From: Virgisporangium aurantiacum
GTDB lineage: Bacteria; Actinomycetota; Actinomycetes; Mycobacteriales; Micromonosporaceae
NCBI RefSeq assembly: GCF_016863635.1
Contig: NZ_BOPG01000012.1
Coordinates: forward strand, 620,001 to 684,000
Direction of reading: 5' to 3'
Length of the DNA: 64,000 nt
Part shown: positions 18,222-26,466 of the stretch, in pieces
How positions within the stretch are numbered: position 1 is the stretch's first letter
Layout of the letters: each line of letters begins with the position of its first letter
Translations under genes and position numbers: made by a program
The notes under the pieces: generated by a model
What the model was told of the DNA's origin: nothing
What the model saw: the letters and a program-made list of their open reading frames with translations, nothing else
Database searches by the model: none

Positions 18222-19229
18222 ATGGGCGGTTCGGTGTCACTGAGCGGCGAGGTTCTGCACATCCTCTGGATGAACGGCGGGCTCAGCTGCGACGGCGAGT
18301 CCGTCGCGCTGACCGCGGCCGCCCAACCGAGCATCGAGGACATCGTCCTCGGCTCGCTGCCGGGCCTGCCGACGGTCGCCCTGCACTGGCCCTTCTTCGA
18401 CGCCGCGTCCGGACCCGACGGTGGCCCGGACAGCTTCATCGAGTGGTTCCACCGGGCCGACCGGGGCGAGCTGGACCCGTTCATCCTGGTCGTCGAGGGC
18501 TCCGTGCCGAACGAGGCGAACAAGCCGGAGGGGTACTGGTCCGGGTTCGGCAACGACCCGCGGACCGGCCAGCCGATCACCACCACCGAGTGGCTGGACC
18601 GGCTGGCACCCCGGGCCACCGCGATCCTCGCCGTCGGCACCTGCGCCACGTACGGCGGCATCCACGCGATGGCCGGCAACCCGACCGGCGCGATGGGCGT
18701 ACCCGACTACCTGGGCTGGGACTGGCGGTCAAAGGCCGACCTGCCGATCGTGTGCGTCCCCGGCTGCCCGACCCACCCGGACAACCTCTCCGAGACCATC
18801 CTCTACCTGCTCTACCAGATGGCCGGCCAGGCACCGCCGATCCCGCTCGACGAGGCGCTGCGACCGCGCTGGCTGTTCGAGGTGACCGTCCACAACGGCT
18901 GCGACCGGGCCGCCTACTACGACCAGAGCGAGTTCGCGTCCGCCTACGACGCGCCGACGTGCCTGGTCAAGGTGGGCTGCTGGGGGCAGGTGGTGCGGTG
19001 CAACGTCGCCAAGCGGGGCTGGATCAACGGCGTCGGCGGCTGCCCGAACGTCGGCGGGATCTGCATCGCCTGCACGATGCCCGGCTTCCCGGACAAGTTC
19101 ATGCCGTTCATGGAACAGGCGACCCCGGTGACGGCGGACGCCGGACCCGGCGACTCCGTGAACAGCATGGTCCGCACGCTGCGCGGGTTCACGGTGCGCA
19201 AGCACCGGGCGCCGGTACCGACGCAGTGA
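18222..19229 (+). CDS. Second group 1h-type hydrogenase small subunit, no cognate large subunit
   Basis: This 335-residue protein is close to HhyS over nearly its whole length. The frame is open upstream, but ATG 18222 aligns with the HhyS start. All iron-sulfur cysteines that can be aligned are kept: LSC (23), GTCATYGG, VPGCP, HNGCD, CLVKVGC, VRC, GGCP, GICIAC. At the CxxD proximal-cluster position the Asp is Glu (CDGE). Two extra cysteines of HhyS (FEC, YWC) are Ser here. The C terminus is shorter and different. A NifU-like and a DUF5947 paralogue follow, but no large subunit or DUF6084 gene. It could pair with HhyL as an alternative subunit or have lost hydrogenase function; it does not look decayed. 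Confidence 0.9.
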   Translation: MGGSVSLSGEVLHILWMNGGLSCDGESVALTAAAQPSIEDIVLGSLPGLPTVALHWPFFDAASGPDGGPDSFIEWFHRADRGELDPFILVVEGSVPNEANKPEGYWSGFGNDPRTGQPITTTEWLDRLAPRATAILAVGTCATYGGIHAMAGNPTGAMGVPDYLGWDWRSKADLPIVCVPGCPTHPDNLSETILYLLYQMAGQAPPIPLDEALRPRWLFEVTVHNGCDRAAYYDQSEFASAYDAPTCLVKVGCWGQVVRCNVAKRGWINGVGGCPNVGGICIACTMPGFPDKFMPFMEQATPVTADAGPGDSVNSMVRTLRGFTVRKHRAPVPTQ

Positions 19230-19243
19230 CCCGGGAGGTGGGC

Positions 19244-19765
19244 ATGAGCGACGAGCCGGACGCGCACGCGGCGGCCGGACAGGTCAACCGGCTGCTGGAC
19301 CAGTTGCGGTCCGGGCCCGACCCGCGTGCGGCCCTGGTCGCCGAGGAGCTGGTCCGGTGCCTGGTGCGGCTCTACGGCGCCGGGCTGGAGCGCATCATGG
19401 CGACCGTCGGCGCGGACCACGGCCGTGACCTCGCGGCCGACCCGCTGGTGGAGAGCCTGCTGCTGGTCCACGACCTGCACCCGCTCGACGTCGACGCCCG
19501 GATCCGGCGGGCCCTCGACCGGATTCCGGCCGGCTCAGCTTCCGGAACCGCGGAATACCTCGGCATCGACGGCGACGGCGTCGTCCGGGTGCGCATGACC
19601 GGCGGCCGGGGCTGCGCCGACCGGTCGCTGCGCCAGGCGATCACGACGGCGGTCCGGGACGCGGCACCGGAGACCACCGGCGTCGAGTTCGACGTCGCCG
19701 CCGCGCCGCCCGTGCTGCTGCAGATCTCGCGGCGCCCGGCCGGCCTGGTCGACGCCGGACCATGA
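19244..19765 (+). CDS. NifU-like protein, second module
   Basis: This 173-residue paralogue of the protein at 7564 starts at ATG 19244, with GGGAGGTG just upstream. Both share a helical N-terminal half (LVRLYGAGLERIM, DPLVESLLLVHDLHPLDVD) and a NifU-like second half. The scaffold motif again has one cysteine (GGRGCADRSLRQAI) instead of CxxC. It lies 14 bp after the second small-subunit gene and overlaps the next gene by ATGA, repeating the order of the main locus. A paired role with its own small subunit is inferred. Confidence 0.75.
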   Translation: MSDEPDAHAAAGQVNRLLDQLRSGPDPRAALVAEELVRCLVRLYGAGLERIMATVGADHGRDLAADPLVESLLLVHDLHPLDVDARIRRALDRIPAGSASGTAEYLGIDGDGVVRVRMTGGRGCADRSLRQAITTAVRDAAPETTGVEFDVAAAPPVLLQISRRPAGLVDAGP

Positions 19766-20406
19766 GCCTGGACGGTTTGCGGCGGTTCGCCCGAGCGGCG
19801 CCCGGTTCTGTTGCCGGTGCGGTTGCCGCGCCGGCCGAGCGTTGCGACCTCTGCGCCACGCCGCTCGACCCCCGGCACGGACACGTCGTCGCCCTGGACC
19901 AGCGCTCCCTGCGGTGCGCCTGCCGCCCCTGCTACCTGCTGTTCGCCCCGAGCGGCGCGGGCGGCGGACGGTTCCGCGCGATACCGGAGCGCTATCTCCA
20001 CGACCCGGACCGCCCACTCACCGACGCCGACTGGGACGAGCTGGGAATCCCGGTCTCGACGGTGTTCTTCTTCGACAACAGCGACCTCGGCCGGACGATC
20101 GCCTGCTACCCGAGCCCGGCCGGAGCCACCGAGTGCCTGCTCGACCTGGACTCCTGGGACCGGCTCCGGCACACCCACCCGTTGCTGGCGGCGCCGGCGC
20201 CGGACGTCGAGGCGGTGTACGTCACCCGGAACGCCGCCGGCCCGGAGGCGTTCCTCGTGCCCATCGACGCCTGCTACGCGCTGGTCGGCGAGGTCCGGAC
20301 GGGGTGGCGCGGGATCGACGGCGGACCCGCGGTGCACCGCGCGCTGGCCGGCTTCGTCGCCGATCTGCGCCGGCGCAGCCGGTCGTTGCGCCACGGCGGT
20401 CCGTGA
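19762..20406 (+). CDS. DUF5947 family protein, second module
   Basis: This 214-residue paralogue of the protein at 8103 keeps the cysteine pairs CDLC (about 28-31) and CACRPCY (about 50-56), the ERYLHDPD/DRYLSFPD block, the YPSPAGATE segment and the VPIDACYALVG...GWRGIDGG stretch. The shared cysteine pattern in two diverged copies supports a metal-binding role. It ends the second module; an 11-bp perfect hairpin follows 20 bp after the stop. Function is unknown. Confidence 0.75.
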   Translation: MSLDGLRRFARAAPGSVAGAVAAPAERCDLCATPLDPRHGHVVALDQRSLRCACRPCYLLFAPSGAGGGRFRAIPERYLHDPDRPLTDADWDELGIPVSTVFFFDNSDLGRTIACYPSPAGATECLLDLDSWDRLRHTHPLLAAPAPDVEAVYVTRNAAGPEAFLVPIDACYALVGEVRTGWRGIDGGPAVHRALAGFVADLRRRSRSLRHGGP

Positions 20407-20426
20407 ACCGTCCGTGAGCCGCCCTC

Positions 20427-20452
20427 GCGACCGGACAGAAGTGTCCGGTCGC
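20427..20452 (+). terminator. Hairpin after the second hydrogenase module
   Basis: GCGACCGGACA at 20427-20437 pairs perfectly with 20442-20452 around the loop GAAG. It lies 20 bp after the DUF5947 stop. There is no U-rich tail, as is common in high-GC actinomycete terminators. The rest of 20407-20647 shows no gene; a weaker GCTGCG/CGCAGC hairpin lies near 20611-20626. Confidence 0.55.
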
Positions 20453-20647
20453 CCTGGTGAACCCGCACCGGATCGGCTCGGTTGATCATGATCGTGAGCG
20501 TGGCCCGCAGGTCATGAGCCAGAATTGGCCGGACAAGTCTGGGGCTGGTGAAGGGTCCGCGTTCTGGGGCAGGCTTAGTCACCGGATGGGTGCGCGAAAC
20601 CGCGAAGCGTGACACCCGCTGCGTTTGCGCAGCACCCCTGACCACGG

Positions 20648-21391
20648 ATGGATCAGAAACCCATGACGTCTCTGACTGAACAGGTCCCTGTGTGCGCCGG
20701 CCCCCCGGCCCCCCGGTCCCTGGCCGCGTTGATCCCGTCGTCACTGGTCTACACACTCCTGTGGCCGGTCGCCGCGGCCAGGTCCCCGGGCGCCTTCCGG
20801 GCGGTGGGCCGCCGCGCCGTGCGGCGGCTCGTCGCGGCATTCGCGCCGCGGGCCGCGCAGACCCGGACGCGGCGGTCCCGGCCGATCGAGCGCCGGCCCG
20901 AGCCGGCGCGTTCGCGGTACCTGCCGGTGACCGCCGCGACGGCGCTGACGATCGTGATCGTCGACCATTGGGACGTCCACTGGGACGCGACGGCGGTGGT
21001 GACCCGCCTCGCCGAGCTGGCCGTCAACGACGAGCTGGTCGTCGTCTTCGGGTCGAACGAGCGCCGGTCCGGTCCGCACGCCCCGATCGTGACGGCCGGC
21101 CTGCGCGACCGCCTGCCGCGCCACGACGTCGTTTCGCTGCACGTCGCGGCGGCGCAGGAGAACGCGCTGCGGCGCGGCGCGGCCCTCGTCGGGGAGTTCC
21201 TGGAGATCGGCAGCCTGCCGATCGTCGTGACGCCGGCGGCGGTGGTGTGCGAGGTCGCCGAGCGGCTGTCCGCCCACCTGCGTGCCGACCGCGTCCTGAC
21301 GGTGTCCTGCACGACCGGCGGCGCCGACCTGTACCACGTGTGGCCCCGGCCCGTCGCGGCCGGCGCCGAGCCCGCCTGTCTGGCCCGCTGA
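20648..21391 (+). CDS. Hypothetical protein with a possible Rossmann-like domain
   Basis: I do not recognise this 247-residue protein. GC3 is high along the frame, supporting real coding. Starts at 20648 or 20663 are both possible. The N terminus has a modestly hydrophobic stretch (LIPSSLVYTLLWPVAAA), then an Arg-rich linker (about 55-95). Residues about 100-235 alternate strands and helices (LTIVIVDHWDVHW, DELVVVFGS, LPIVVTPAAVVCEVAERL, DRVLTVSC), suggesting an alpha/beta fold. It stands alone between the second hydrogenase module and a GGDEF gene on the other strand. Confidence 0.55.
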   Translation: MDQKPMTSLTEQVPVCAGPPAPRSLAALIPSSLVYTLLWPVAAARSPGAFRAVGRRAVRRLVAAFAPRAAQTRTRRSRPIERRPEPARSRYLPVTAATALTIVIVDHWDVHWDATAVVTRLAELAVNDELVVVFGSNERRSGPHAPIVTAGLRDRLPRHDVVSLHVAAAQENALRRGAALVGEFLEIGSLPIVVTPAAVVCEVAERLSAHLRADRVLTVSCTTGGADLYHVWPRPVAAGAEPACLAR

Positions 21392-21503
21392 TGTCGCCGA
21401 GCAACGCGGCCCGGACCGCGTACCGCCGTGGTGACCCCACCTCGAACTGCTCGCCGTCCCATCGCTACGGCCCCCGCCAGGGCGGCTGGAACGCGCTCCG
21501 CGC

Positions 21504-22901
21504 TCAGACGCTCGACGAGTTCATGTCCGCGAAGACCGGGTCGCCGCCGAGCGCCTTCGCCATGTACATGGCCTGATCGGCGGCGGCCAGCAGGTGGTCG
21601 GGTCGGTGCGTCTCGCCGTCGGGGTGGTGCACCGCCGCGACGCCGACGCTCGGACGCACCGTCACGGTGACGTCGCCGAAGACCATGGGCACGCTGACCG
21701 ACTGGACGATCCGGTTGGCCACCGCGGAGATGTTCTCGTCGGTGCCGGTGTCCTCCAGAATCACCAGGAACTCGTCGCCGCCGAGCCGGCCGACGGTGTC
21801 GGTGCGTCGCACGGCGTTGACCAGGCGCTGGGCGGTGAGGCTCAGGACCTCGTCGCCGGTCGCGTGCCCGTGCCGGTCGTTGATCGGCTTGAACCCGTCG
21901 AGGTCGATGAACAGGACCGCCACGGTCCACCCGGTGCGGCAGCCGCGGGCGAACGCCTCGTACAACCGGTCGTTGAGCATGCGACGGTTGGGCAGGCCGG
22001 TGAGCGAGTCGTGCGTCGCCAGGTGCTCCTCCCGGCGCTGCATGGTGACGTCGCGGTTGACCAGCACCAGGCCGCTGTGCCGGCTGCCCGTCTCGCCGGC
22101 CGCGCTGATCGACGCCATGATGACCAGCGACGCGCCGCTGGCGTGCCGCTCGTGCAGCTCGCCGTCCCACAACCCGTTCTTGTCGACGGTGGTCAGCACC
22201 TCCTCGACGTCCAGCGGCAGGCCGTCGGCGCTGAAGCACTCCGACGCCAGCAGCGCGAACAGGTCGCAGCCGATCGCCTCGCTCTGCGAGTAGCCGTAGA
22301 CCTTCTCCGCGGCGGCGTTCCAGCTCAGCACCCGGTGCTCCTCGTCGCAGGTGATGAGCGCGTCGGAGATCTGCTCGAACACCTCGGCCTGCGCCCGGAG
22401 CTCCTCCACGGTGGCCGTCGTGTGCGCGAGCATGCGCCGGCCGACCGCGGCCACGCCCAGGAGCGCGGCCACCGCCGCGCCGAACGCGAGCTCGTCCTCG
22501 GCGAACTCCGGCCGGTCGGCGGCCCGCGTGACGGCCAGGACACCCACCGGACGGTTGTTGCCGACGACGGGGAACGTGGCGTACTGGCGCAGCCCGTGCC
22601 CGGTCAGCCAGCCACCGACCGGATCACCGGCCGACACGACGGTCTCCTCGGCATCACACGCCGCCATGATCGCTTCCAGGTCCGTCCGCACCGCGTCGGA
22701 GTGGTTGCTGGCCCTGGGTTCGCCGTCACCGGTGAGGGCGATCGAGGTGTGGTCGCCGAGTACGGTCAGGATCTCGTCGACGATGCCGCGCAGCAGCTGG
22801 TCGTCACTCCCGTTGACGTCCATGGCCGCGGCGATACGGCCGAGCGCGCGCAGCCCGGACGACGGACCCGCCGCGCGGGCGCCGGACGTATACCCCTCCA
22901 C
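21504..22901 (-). CDS. GAF-PAS-GGDEF diguanylate cyclase
   Basis: This protein should make cyclic di-GMP in response to signals read by GAF and PAS domains. From GTG 22901 it is 465 residues; the frame is open upstream and ATG 22823 is an alternative, so the start is uncertain. GAF lies at about 12-160, PAS at about 170-290 (SDALITCDEEHRVLSWNAAA) and GGDEF at about 300-465. The active site GGDEF (374-378) is intact. RRTD at 365-368 matches the RxxD inhibitory site at the correct five-residue spacing, so product inhibition is expected. No membrane segment is seen. No EAL domain or partner is adjacent. Confidence 0.88.
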   Translation of the reverse strand: MEGYTSGARAAGPSSGLRALGRIAAAMDVNGSDDQLLRGIVDEILTVLGDHTSIALTGDGEPRASNHSDAVRTDLEAIMAACDAEETVVSAGDPVGGWLTGHGLRQYATFPVVGNNRPVGVLAVTRAADRPEFAEDELAFGAAVAALLGVAAVGRRMLAHTTATVEELRAQAEVFEQISDALITCDEEHRVLSWNAAAEKVYGYSQSEAIGCDLFALLASECFSADGLPLDVEEVLTTVDKNGLWDGELHERHASGASLVIMASISAAGETGSRHSGLVLVNRDVTMQRREEHLATHDSLTGLPNRRMLNDRLYEAFARGCRTGWTVAVLFIDLDGFKPINDRHGHATGDEVLSLTAQRLVNAVRRTDTVGRLGGDEFLVILEDTGTDENISAVANRIVQSVSVPMVFGDVTVTVRPSVGVAAVHHPDGETHRPDHLLAAADQAMYMAKALGGDPVFADMNSSSV

Positions 22902-23019
22902 GTCGGTGTTATCGGCGCAACGCGACCGGAACTGAGGCACAGTCGGACAGCAACTCGTGCCCCGGCCGGAGGCACGGGTCCCGGTGGGGCGCAGCCGTCC
23001 CATCCGTACACTCACCGTC

Positions 23020-23445
23020 GTGTATGCGCTGTACGCGTGGGGAAACTTCATCCACGAGGTCGGGCTCGACCGTGACGCCGGCTGGCTCGCCCCGGCACTG
23101 CTGCGCGGCGAGCGGAGCGTCCTGAACGACCACCTGACGATCATCGACGAGGGGCCGCTGCCGATCGACGGGCCCGGCACGCTCTTCGAGGTCGGCGGCG
23201 AGCGGATCGCGGGCCGCGACCTGGCCGGACGCGACCTGACCGGCCAGGAATGGCGGGTGGCGCGGATCCGGATGGCGACGGACGGCACCCGCGAGGACGC
23301 GCTCCGGATCACCTCGGAGATCGAGGACGCGGGCGACATCGACGTCGACAAGGATCCCGACAGCAATCCGGTCGGTATCGGCGAGATCGTGACCGTCTGG
23401 GAGGACCAGCACGGCCAGTGGGACCTGGCCCTGATCCGCCTCTGA
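23020..23445 (+). CDS. Hypothetical 141-residue protein
   Basis: I do not recognise a family. The upstream-open frame is trimmed to GTG 23020 because the residues before it (PRPEARVPVGRSRPIRTLTV) look non-coding. The product begins MYALYAWGNFIHEVGLDRDAGW and contains an imperfect short repeat GRDLAGRDLTGQEW near the middle. It is acidic toward the C terminus (EIEDAGDIDVDKDPDSNP) and ends in VTVWEDQHGQWDLALIRL. It is soluble by appearance and divergent from the GGDEF gene across a 118-bp gap. Confidence 0.5.
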   Translation: MYALYAWGNFIHEVGLDRDAGWLAPALLRGERSVLNDHLTIIDEGPLPIDGPGTLFEVGGERIAGRDLAGRDLTGQEWRVARIRMATDGTREDALRITSEIEDAGDIDVDKDPDSNPVGIGEIVTVWEDQHGQWDLALIRL

Positions 23446-23457
23446 CCGGCTGCGGTC

Positions 23458-23495
23458 ACTCCTCGATCGGGATGATCAGGTCCCCGTCGAGGAGT
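23458..23495. terminator. Candidate bidirectional hairpin between convergent genes
   Basis: ACTCCTCGA at 23458-23466 is the reverse complement of 23487-23495, with a 20-nt loop. It sits between the plus-strand hypothetical gene and the end of a short minus-strand gene, overlapping the latter's last codons. Confidence 0.35.
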
Positions 23496-23670
23496 CGAGA
23501 CCGAGCTGGCGACGCACGGCAATCAGGCGTTCCGGCGTGCGACGCTCACGCGCCTCGGCCAGCCGGCGACGGGCCCGCTCGAGGCCCTCATCGGTGACAG
23601 GGATGCCGACCGCAGCGAGCTGGGCCACGGTGTCACCGTGGATGTGCGGATCGGGCGGCGGCATGACCAC
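23476..23670 (-). CDS. Small hypothetical protein, antitoxin-like in appearance
   Basis: The 64-residue product starts at GTG 23670, which has GGAG seven bases upstream. An ATG two codons later is less well placed. It is mostly charged helix (TDEGLERARRRLAEARERR, then TPERLIAVRRQLGL), a look common in small antitoxins or DNA-binding partners. No toxin gene is adjacent on the same strand. It lies 57 bp downstream of the nucleoside hydrolase stop on the same strand and may be co-transcribed. Confidence 0.45.
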   Translation of the reverse strand: MVMPPPDPHIHGDTVAQLAAVGIPVTDEGLERARRRLAEARERRTPERLIAVRRQLGLDSSTGT

Positions 23671-23727
23671 AGGGTAACTCCAAACTCATCGCGATGTCGC
23701 GAACACGTCTCTGCTTGTCCATAGACA

Positions 23728-24666
23728 TCATAGCCGTGACCGGTCGTACTGGGCGAGGGCGGTGGTGAGCAGGTCGAAGAAGCGGTCGGCGTCGGCGGTG
23801 ACCGCCACGTCGACGTTGGCCGAGCGGCCGGTCAGCCGGCGGGCGTCGCATGTCGTGCGTCCGAAATTCTGGCCCTCGTTGGTGTCGACGCTCACGTGCA
23901 TCGGCCGCAGGGTGAACAGCGTCGGATCGAGCAGGTGGGCGATCGTGCACGGGTCGTGCAGCGCGGCACCGGGCCAGCCGTAGGTGGCGCGGTAGGACTC
24001 CGCGTAGAAGCCGAGCATGGTGGCCGCCGCGTCGGCGACCGGGTTCCCGAGGCCGCGGATCCGAGCGATCCGGTCGGGCGTCGCGAGGACCTGGTGGGTG
24101 ACGTTGAGGCCGAACATCGTCAACGGGATGCCGCTCTCCAGCACCACGCGCATCGCGTGCGGGTCGGCGAACGCGTTGAACTCCGCCGCCGGCGTCACGT
24201 TGCCCGCCTCGGTCGACCCGCCCATGAACACGATCCGCTGGATGCCGGCGGCGATCCCCGGGTCGAGCCGCAGGGCGAGCGCGACGTTGGTCATCGCACC
24301 GGTGACGACCAGCGTGATCTCACCCGGGAACCGGTTCACGACGGCCCGGATCGCGGTGACCGCGTGGCCCGACGCCACGGCCCGGGCGGGCGGCGGCAGG
24401 TCGACGCCGCCGAGACCGGTGTCGCCGTGGAACGTCCGGCCGCCGATCACGTCGCGTACCAGGGGACGGTCGGCGCCGGCGTACACCGGCACGTCGAGCC
24501 CGACCAGTTCGCAGACGGCCAGGGCGTTGCGCGACGTCCCGTCCAGCCCGACGTTGCCGAACGTCGCGGTGACCGCCTGCACCGAGACCGCGGGCGTGGC
24601 CCCCGCCACCATCAGCGCCACCGCATCATCGATACCCGGATCACAGTCGATGAGGATGCGTTGCAC
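23728..24666 (-). CDS. Inosine-uridine-preferring nucleoside hydrolase family protein
   Basis: The enzyme should hydrolyse the N-glycosidic bond of ribonucleosides for salvage. The frame is open far upstream; the GTG at 24666 (or 24669) is chosen because the calcium-binding signature follows directly as ILIDCDPGIDDAVAL (3-17). The product is 312 residues, normal for the family. VVTGAMTNVALAL, FMGGSTEAGNVTPAAEFNAF and the C-terminal HDPCTIAHL are further family hallmarks. It stands alone, 45 bp from a long AT-rich hairpin at its 5' side. Confidence 0.9.
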   Translation of the reverse strand: MQRILIDCDPGIDDAVALMVAGATPAVSVQAVTATFGNVGLDGTSRNALAVCELVGLDVPVYAGADRPLVRDVIGGRTFHGDTGLGGVDLPPPARAVASGHAVTAIRAVVNRFPGEITLVVTGAMTNVALALRLDPGIAAGIQRIVFMGGSTEAGNVTPAAEFNAFADPHAMRVVLESGIPLTMFGLNVTHQVLATPDRIARIRGLGNPVADAAATMLGFYAESYRATYGWPGAALHDPCTIAHLLDPTLFTLRPMHVSVDTNEGQNFGRTTCDARRLTGRSANVDVAVTADADRFFDLLTTALAQYDRSRL

Positions 24667-24710
24667 CACGCCCCCGATGCTAAGCCGTGTCGGTGCCCGC
24701 GCACATCCCA

Positions 24711-24777
24711 CAAGATCACCTTTTGAGGAAGAAAACTGAAGTGTGGCTTCAGGTTCTTTCCGCAAAAGGTGATCTTG
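24711..24777. repeat. Long low-GC palindromic hairpin element
   Basis: A perfect 15-bp inverted repeat (24711-24725 and 24763-24777) continues inward as an imperfect 16-bp stem (12 matches) to a 5-nt loop, so almost all 67 bases pair. Its base composition is much lower in GC than the surroundings. It sits between two minus-strand genes and could be a terminator or a dispersed palindromic repeat. The rest of 24667-24928 holds no gene. Confidence 0.75.
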
Positions 24778-24928
24778 AACGCGCGCCGGCCGGCCCAGCC
24801 GCTCCCGGAGCGGCACGGGGGGAGAGAACGACCGCTCCGGGAACGGACCGGGGACGGTCGGGCGGCTCGCGGACCGCCCGATCGTCCGGGGAACGCACGA
24901 TGAAGGAGCGGAGCGGGTCGCTCCCGCG

Positions 24929-25762
24929 TTACTTGCCCTTGTCCTTCTTCTCCTGGCCCGGTGGCGTCGCGGGCGGGCCGCCGGGGTTCTGGTTCCCGGG
25001 CCGGCCGGGCGTCGTGGTGACCGGTGCGGGCCCCGCCGGTGCCGACGACGACGGCGTCGCGCCCGGCGCGGTGGCGACCAGTGCCGCGCAGAACGCCTCG
25101 ATCCGGTTGGCGCCACCGGCGGCCTCGACCAGGGCGCGCTTGTCGTCGGGACGCGGTTGCGGCGCGCCGGGGGCGGCCCGGGCGGCCTGCCATGCCCGGC
25201 ACAGACCGAGTAGGCGCACGTCGGCGGGCGAACTGCCCGACGGCACGGGCGACGCCGACACCAGGGTGCGCGTCGGGGTGTCGCGCGGGTCCGGCGGGGG
25301 GACGCCGACCCCGGCGAGCGCCTCGTGGAGCTGACGCTGGACCGGGTCGGGCAGGCGCCCGGAGCCGGCCGCGTACGCCGTCCCCCCGACGAGCGCCACC
25401 ACCGTGGCGAGCGCCGCGACGACGACCCCACGCCCGGGCAACCGCCGCGGACCCGGCCGATGTGTCGCTGGCCGCCGCGCCGTCGATCCCCGCCGCCCGG
25501 TCGCCGACCCCGCCGCGACGCCCGCCGCAGGCACGGTGCCCGGCGCGGGCGCGGTGCCCGTATCGGCCGGGCGGTACTCCCGGCGGAACGCGGCCACGGC
25601 GGCCCGCTCCCCCGCCACCTCGTCGGACCGGGCCGGAGCGGTGGCGGCGGCGAGCAGGTCGGCGAGGCCCGGGTGCTCGTCCCCGATCGGCGACCGGTCG
25701 AGCAGGTGAGCGGCCTCCCGCCGGGAGATCCGGCTCGATCGCAGCCAGCGCAGCACGTCCAC
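24929..25762 (-). CDS. Single-pass membrane protein, putative partner (anti-sigma-like) of the ECF sigma factor
   Basis: The 277-residue product starts four bases after the sigma-factor stop codon, so they are co-transcribed. The cytoplasmic N-terminal part (about 1-100) begins MDVLRWLRSSRISRREAAHLL and ends in a Pro/Ala/Arg linker. A transmembrane segment lies at about 110-132 (GVVVAALATVVALVGGTAYA). The exterior part has a helical region with LLGLCRAW and IEAFCAALVA and a Pro/Gly-rich, Lys-ending tail (EKKDKGK). No zinc-binding HxxxCxxC motif of the ZAS type is seen, so an anti-sigma role is inferred only from position and topology. Confidence 0.65.
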   Translation of the reverse strand: MDVLRWLRSSRISRREAAHLLDRSPIGDEHPGLADLLAAATAPARSDEVAGERAAVAAFRREYRPADTGTAPAPGTVPAAGVAAGSATGRRGSTARRPATHRPGPRRLPGRGVVVAALATVVALVGGTAYAAGSGRLPDPVQRQLHEALAGVGVPPPDPRDTPTRTLVSASPVPSGSSPADVRLLGLCRAWQAARAAPGAPQPRPDDKRALVEAAGGANRIEAFCAALVATAPGATPSSSAPAGPAPVTTTPGRPGNQNPGGPPATPPGQEKKDKGK

Positions 25763-25766
25763 GACC

Positions 25767-26360
25767 TCAGGCCCCTTCCAGGCGGGTGCCCGAGAGCCCG
25801 CCGGCCGGCTGCCGCCGCTGCCGGACCTGGGGGTGCTCGGCGAGCCGGCGCAGACCGCGCATCGCCGCGACGCGCACCGCGCCGGGACGCTTGCCGAGCA
25901 CCGCGGCGGTGCCGGCGACGTCGAGGCCGACCACCGCCCGCAGCATCACCGCTTCGGCCTGGTCGGCCGGCAACGACGAGATGACGTCGAGCGCCCACGC
26001 CGTGCCCGACCGCTCGACCACGTCGTGCAGCACGTCTCCGACGGCCTCGCCCGCGGCCGGCTCGACGACCTCGCTGACCTCCTCGCGGCGGCGCCAGGCC
26101 CGCCGGCGGTCGTCGATTCCGCGGTGCCGGGCGATGCGGAACAGCCACACCCGGAACGCCGTCGCGTCACCGGTGAACGAGGACAGGTCGCGGGCCGCCT
26201 GGAGCCAGGTCTCGGAGGCGACGTCCTCGGCCGCGTCGGCGCACACCACGCGGAGGTAGCGCAGCAACGCCGGTTGGAGAGCGCGCCACAGCACCGCGAA
26301 GCCGCTCTCGTCGCCCCTGACGGCCGACCGTAGCGCGACGTCGAGTTCGTCATCGCTCAC
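25767..26360 (-). CDS. ECF-type RNA polymerase sigma factor
   Basis: The 197-residue product starts at GTG 26360; the frame is open further upstream but that part is non-family. Region 2 is seen as SGFAVLWRALQPALLRYLRVV with AEDVASETWLQAARDL and FRVWLFRIARHRGIDDRRR (to about residue 95). Region 4 is seen as ISSLPADQAEAVMLRAVVGL and VAGTAAVLGKRPGAVRVAAMRGLRRL (about 135-185). There is no C-terminal extension. It is followed by a membrane-protein gene and is divergent from a STAS gene, so it belongs to a stress-response setting. Confidence 0.9.
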   Translation of the reverse strand: MSDDELDVALRSAVRGDESGFAVLWRALQPALLRYLRVVCADAAEDVASETWLQAARDLSSFTGDATAFRVWLFRIARHRGIDDRRRAWRRREEVSEVVEPAAGEAVGDVLHDVVERSGTAWALDVISSLPADQAEAVMLRAVVGLDVAGTAAVLGKRPGAVRVAAMRGLRRLAEHPQVRQRRQPAGGLSGTRLEGA

Positions 26361-26466
26361 GGTTACCGAGTCCCATCCCCATGGCCCGCACACCTTAGCC
26401 GTGTGTAACGCGGTGACGCACGGCAACGCCCCTTCCCTGAGAAGAGCCGACCCGAAAGGACCATAG

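Noticed and set aside
18222..19229. Second small subunit as a pseudogene
   Set aside because: Full-length frame, intact cysteine set, good coupling to downstream genes and no stop or frameshift.
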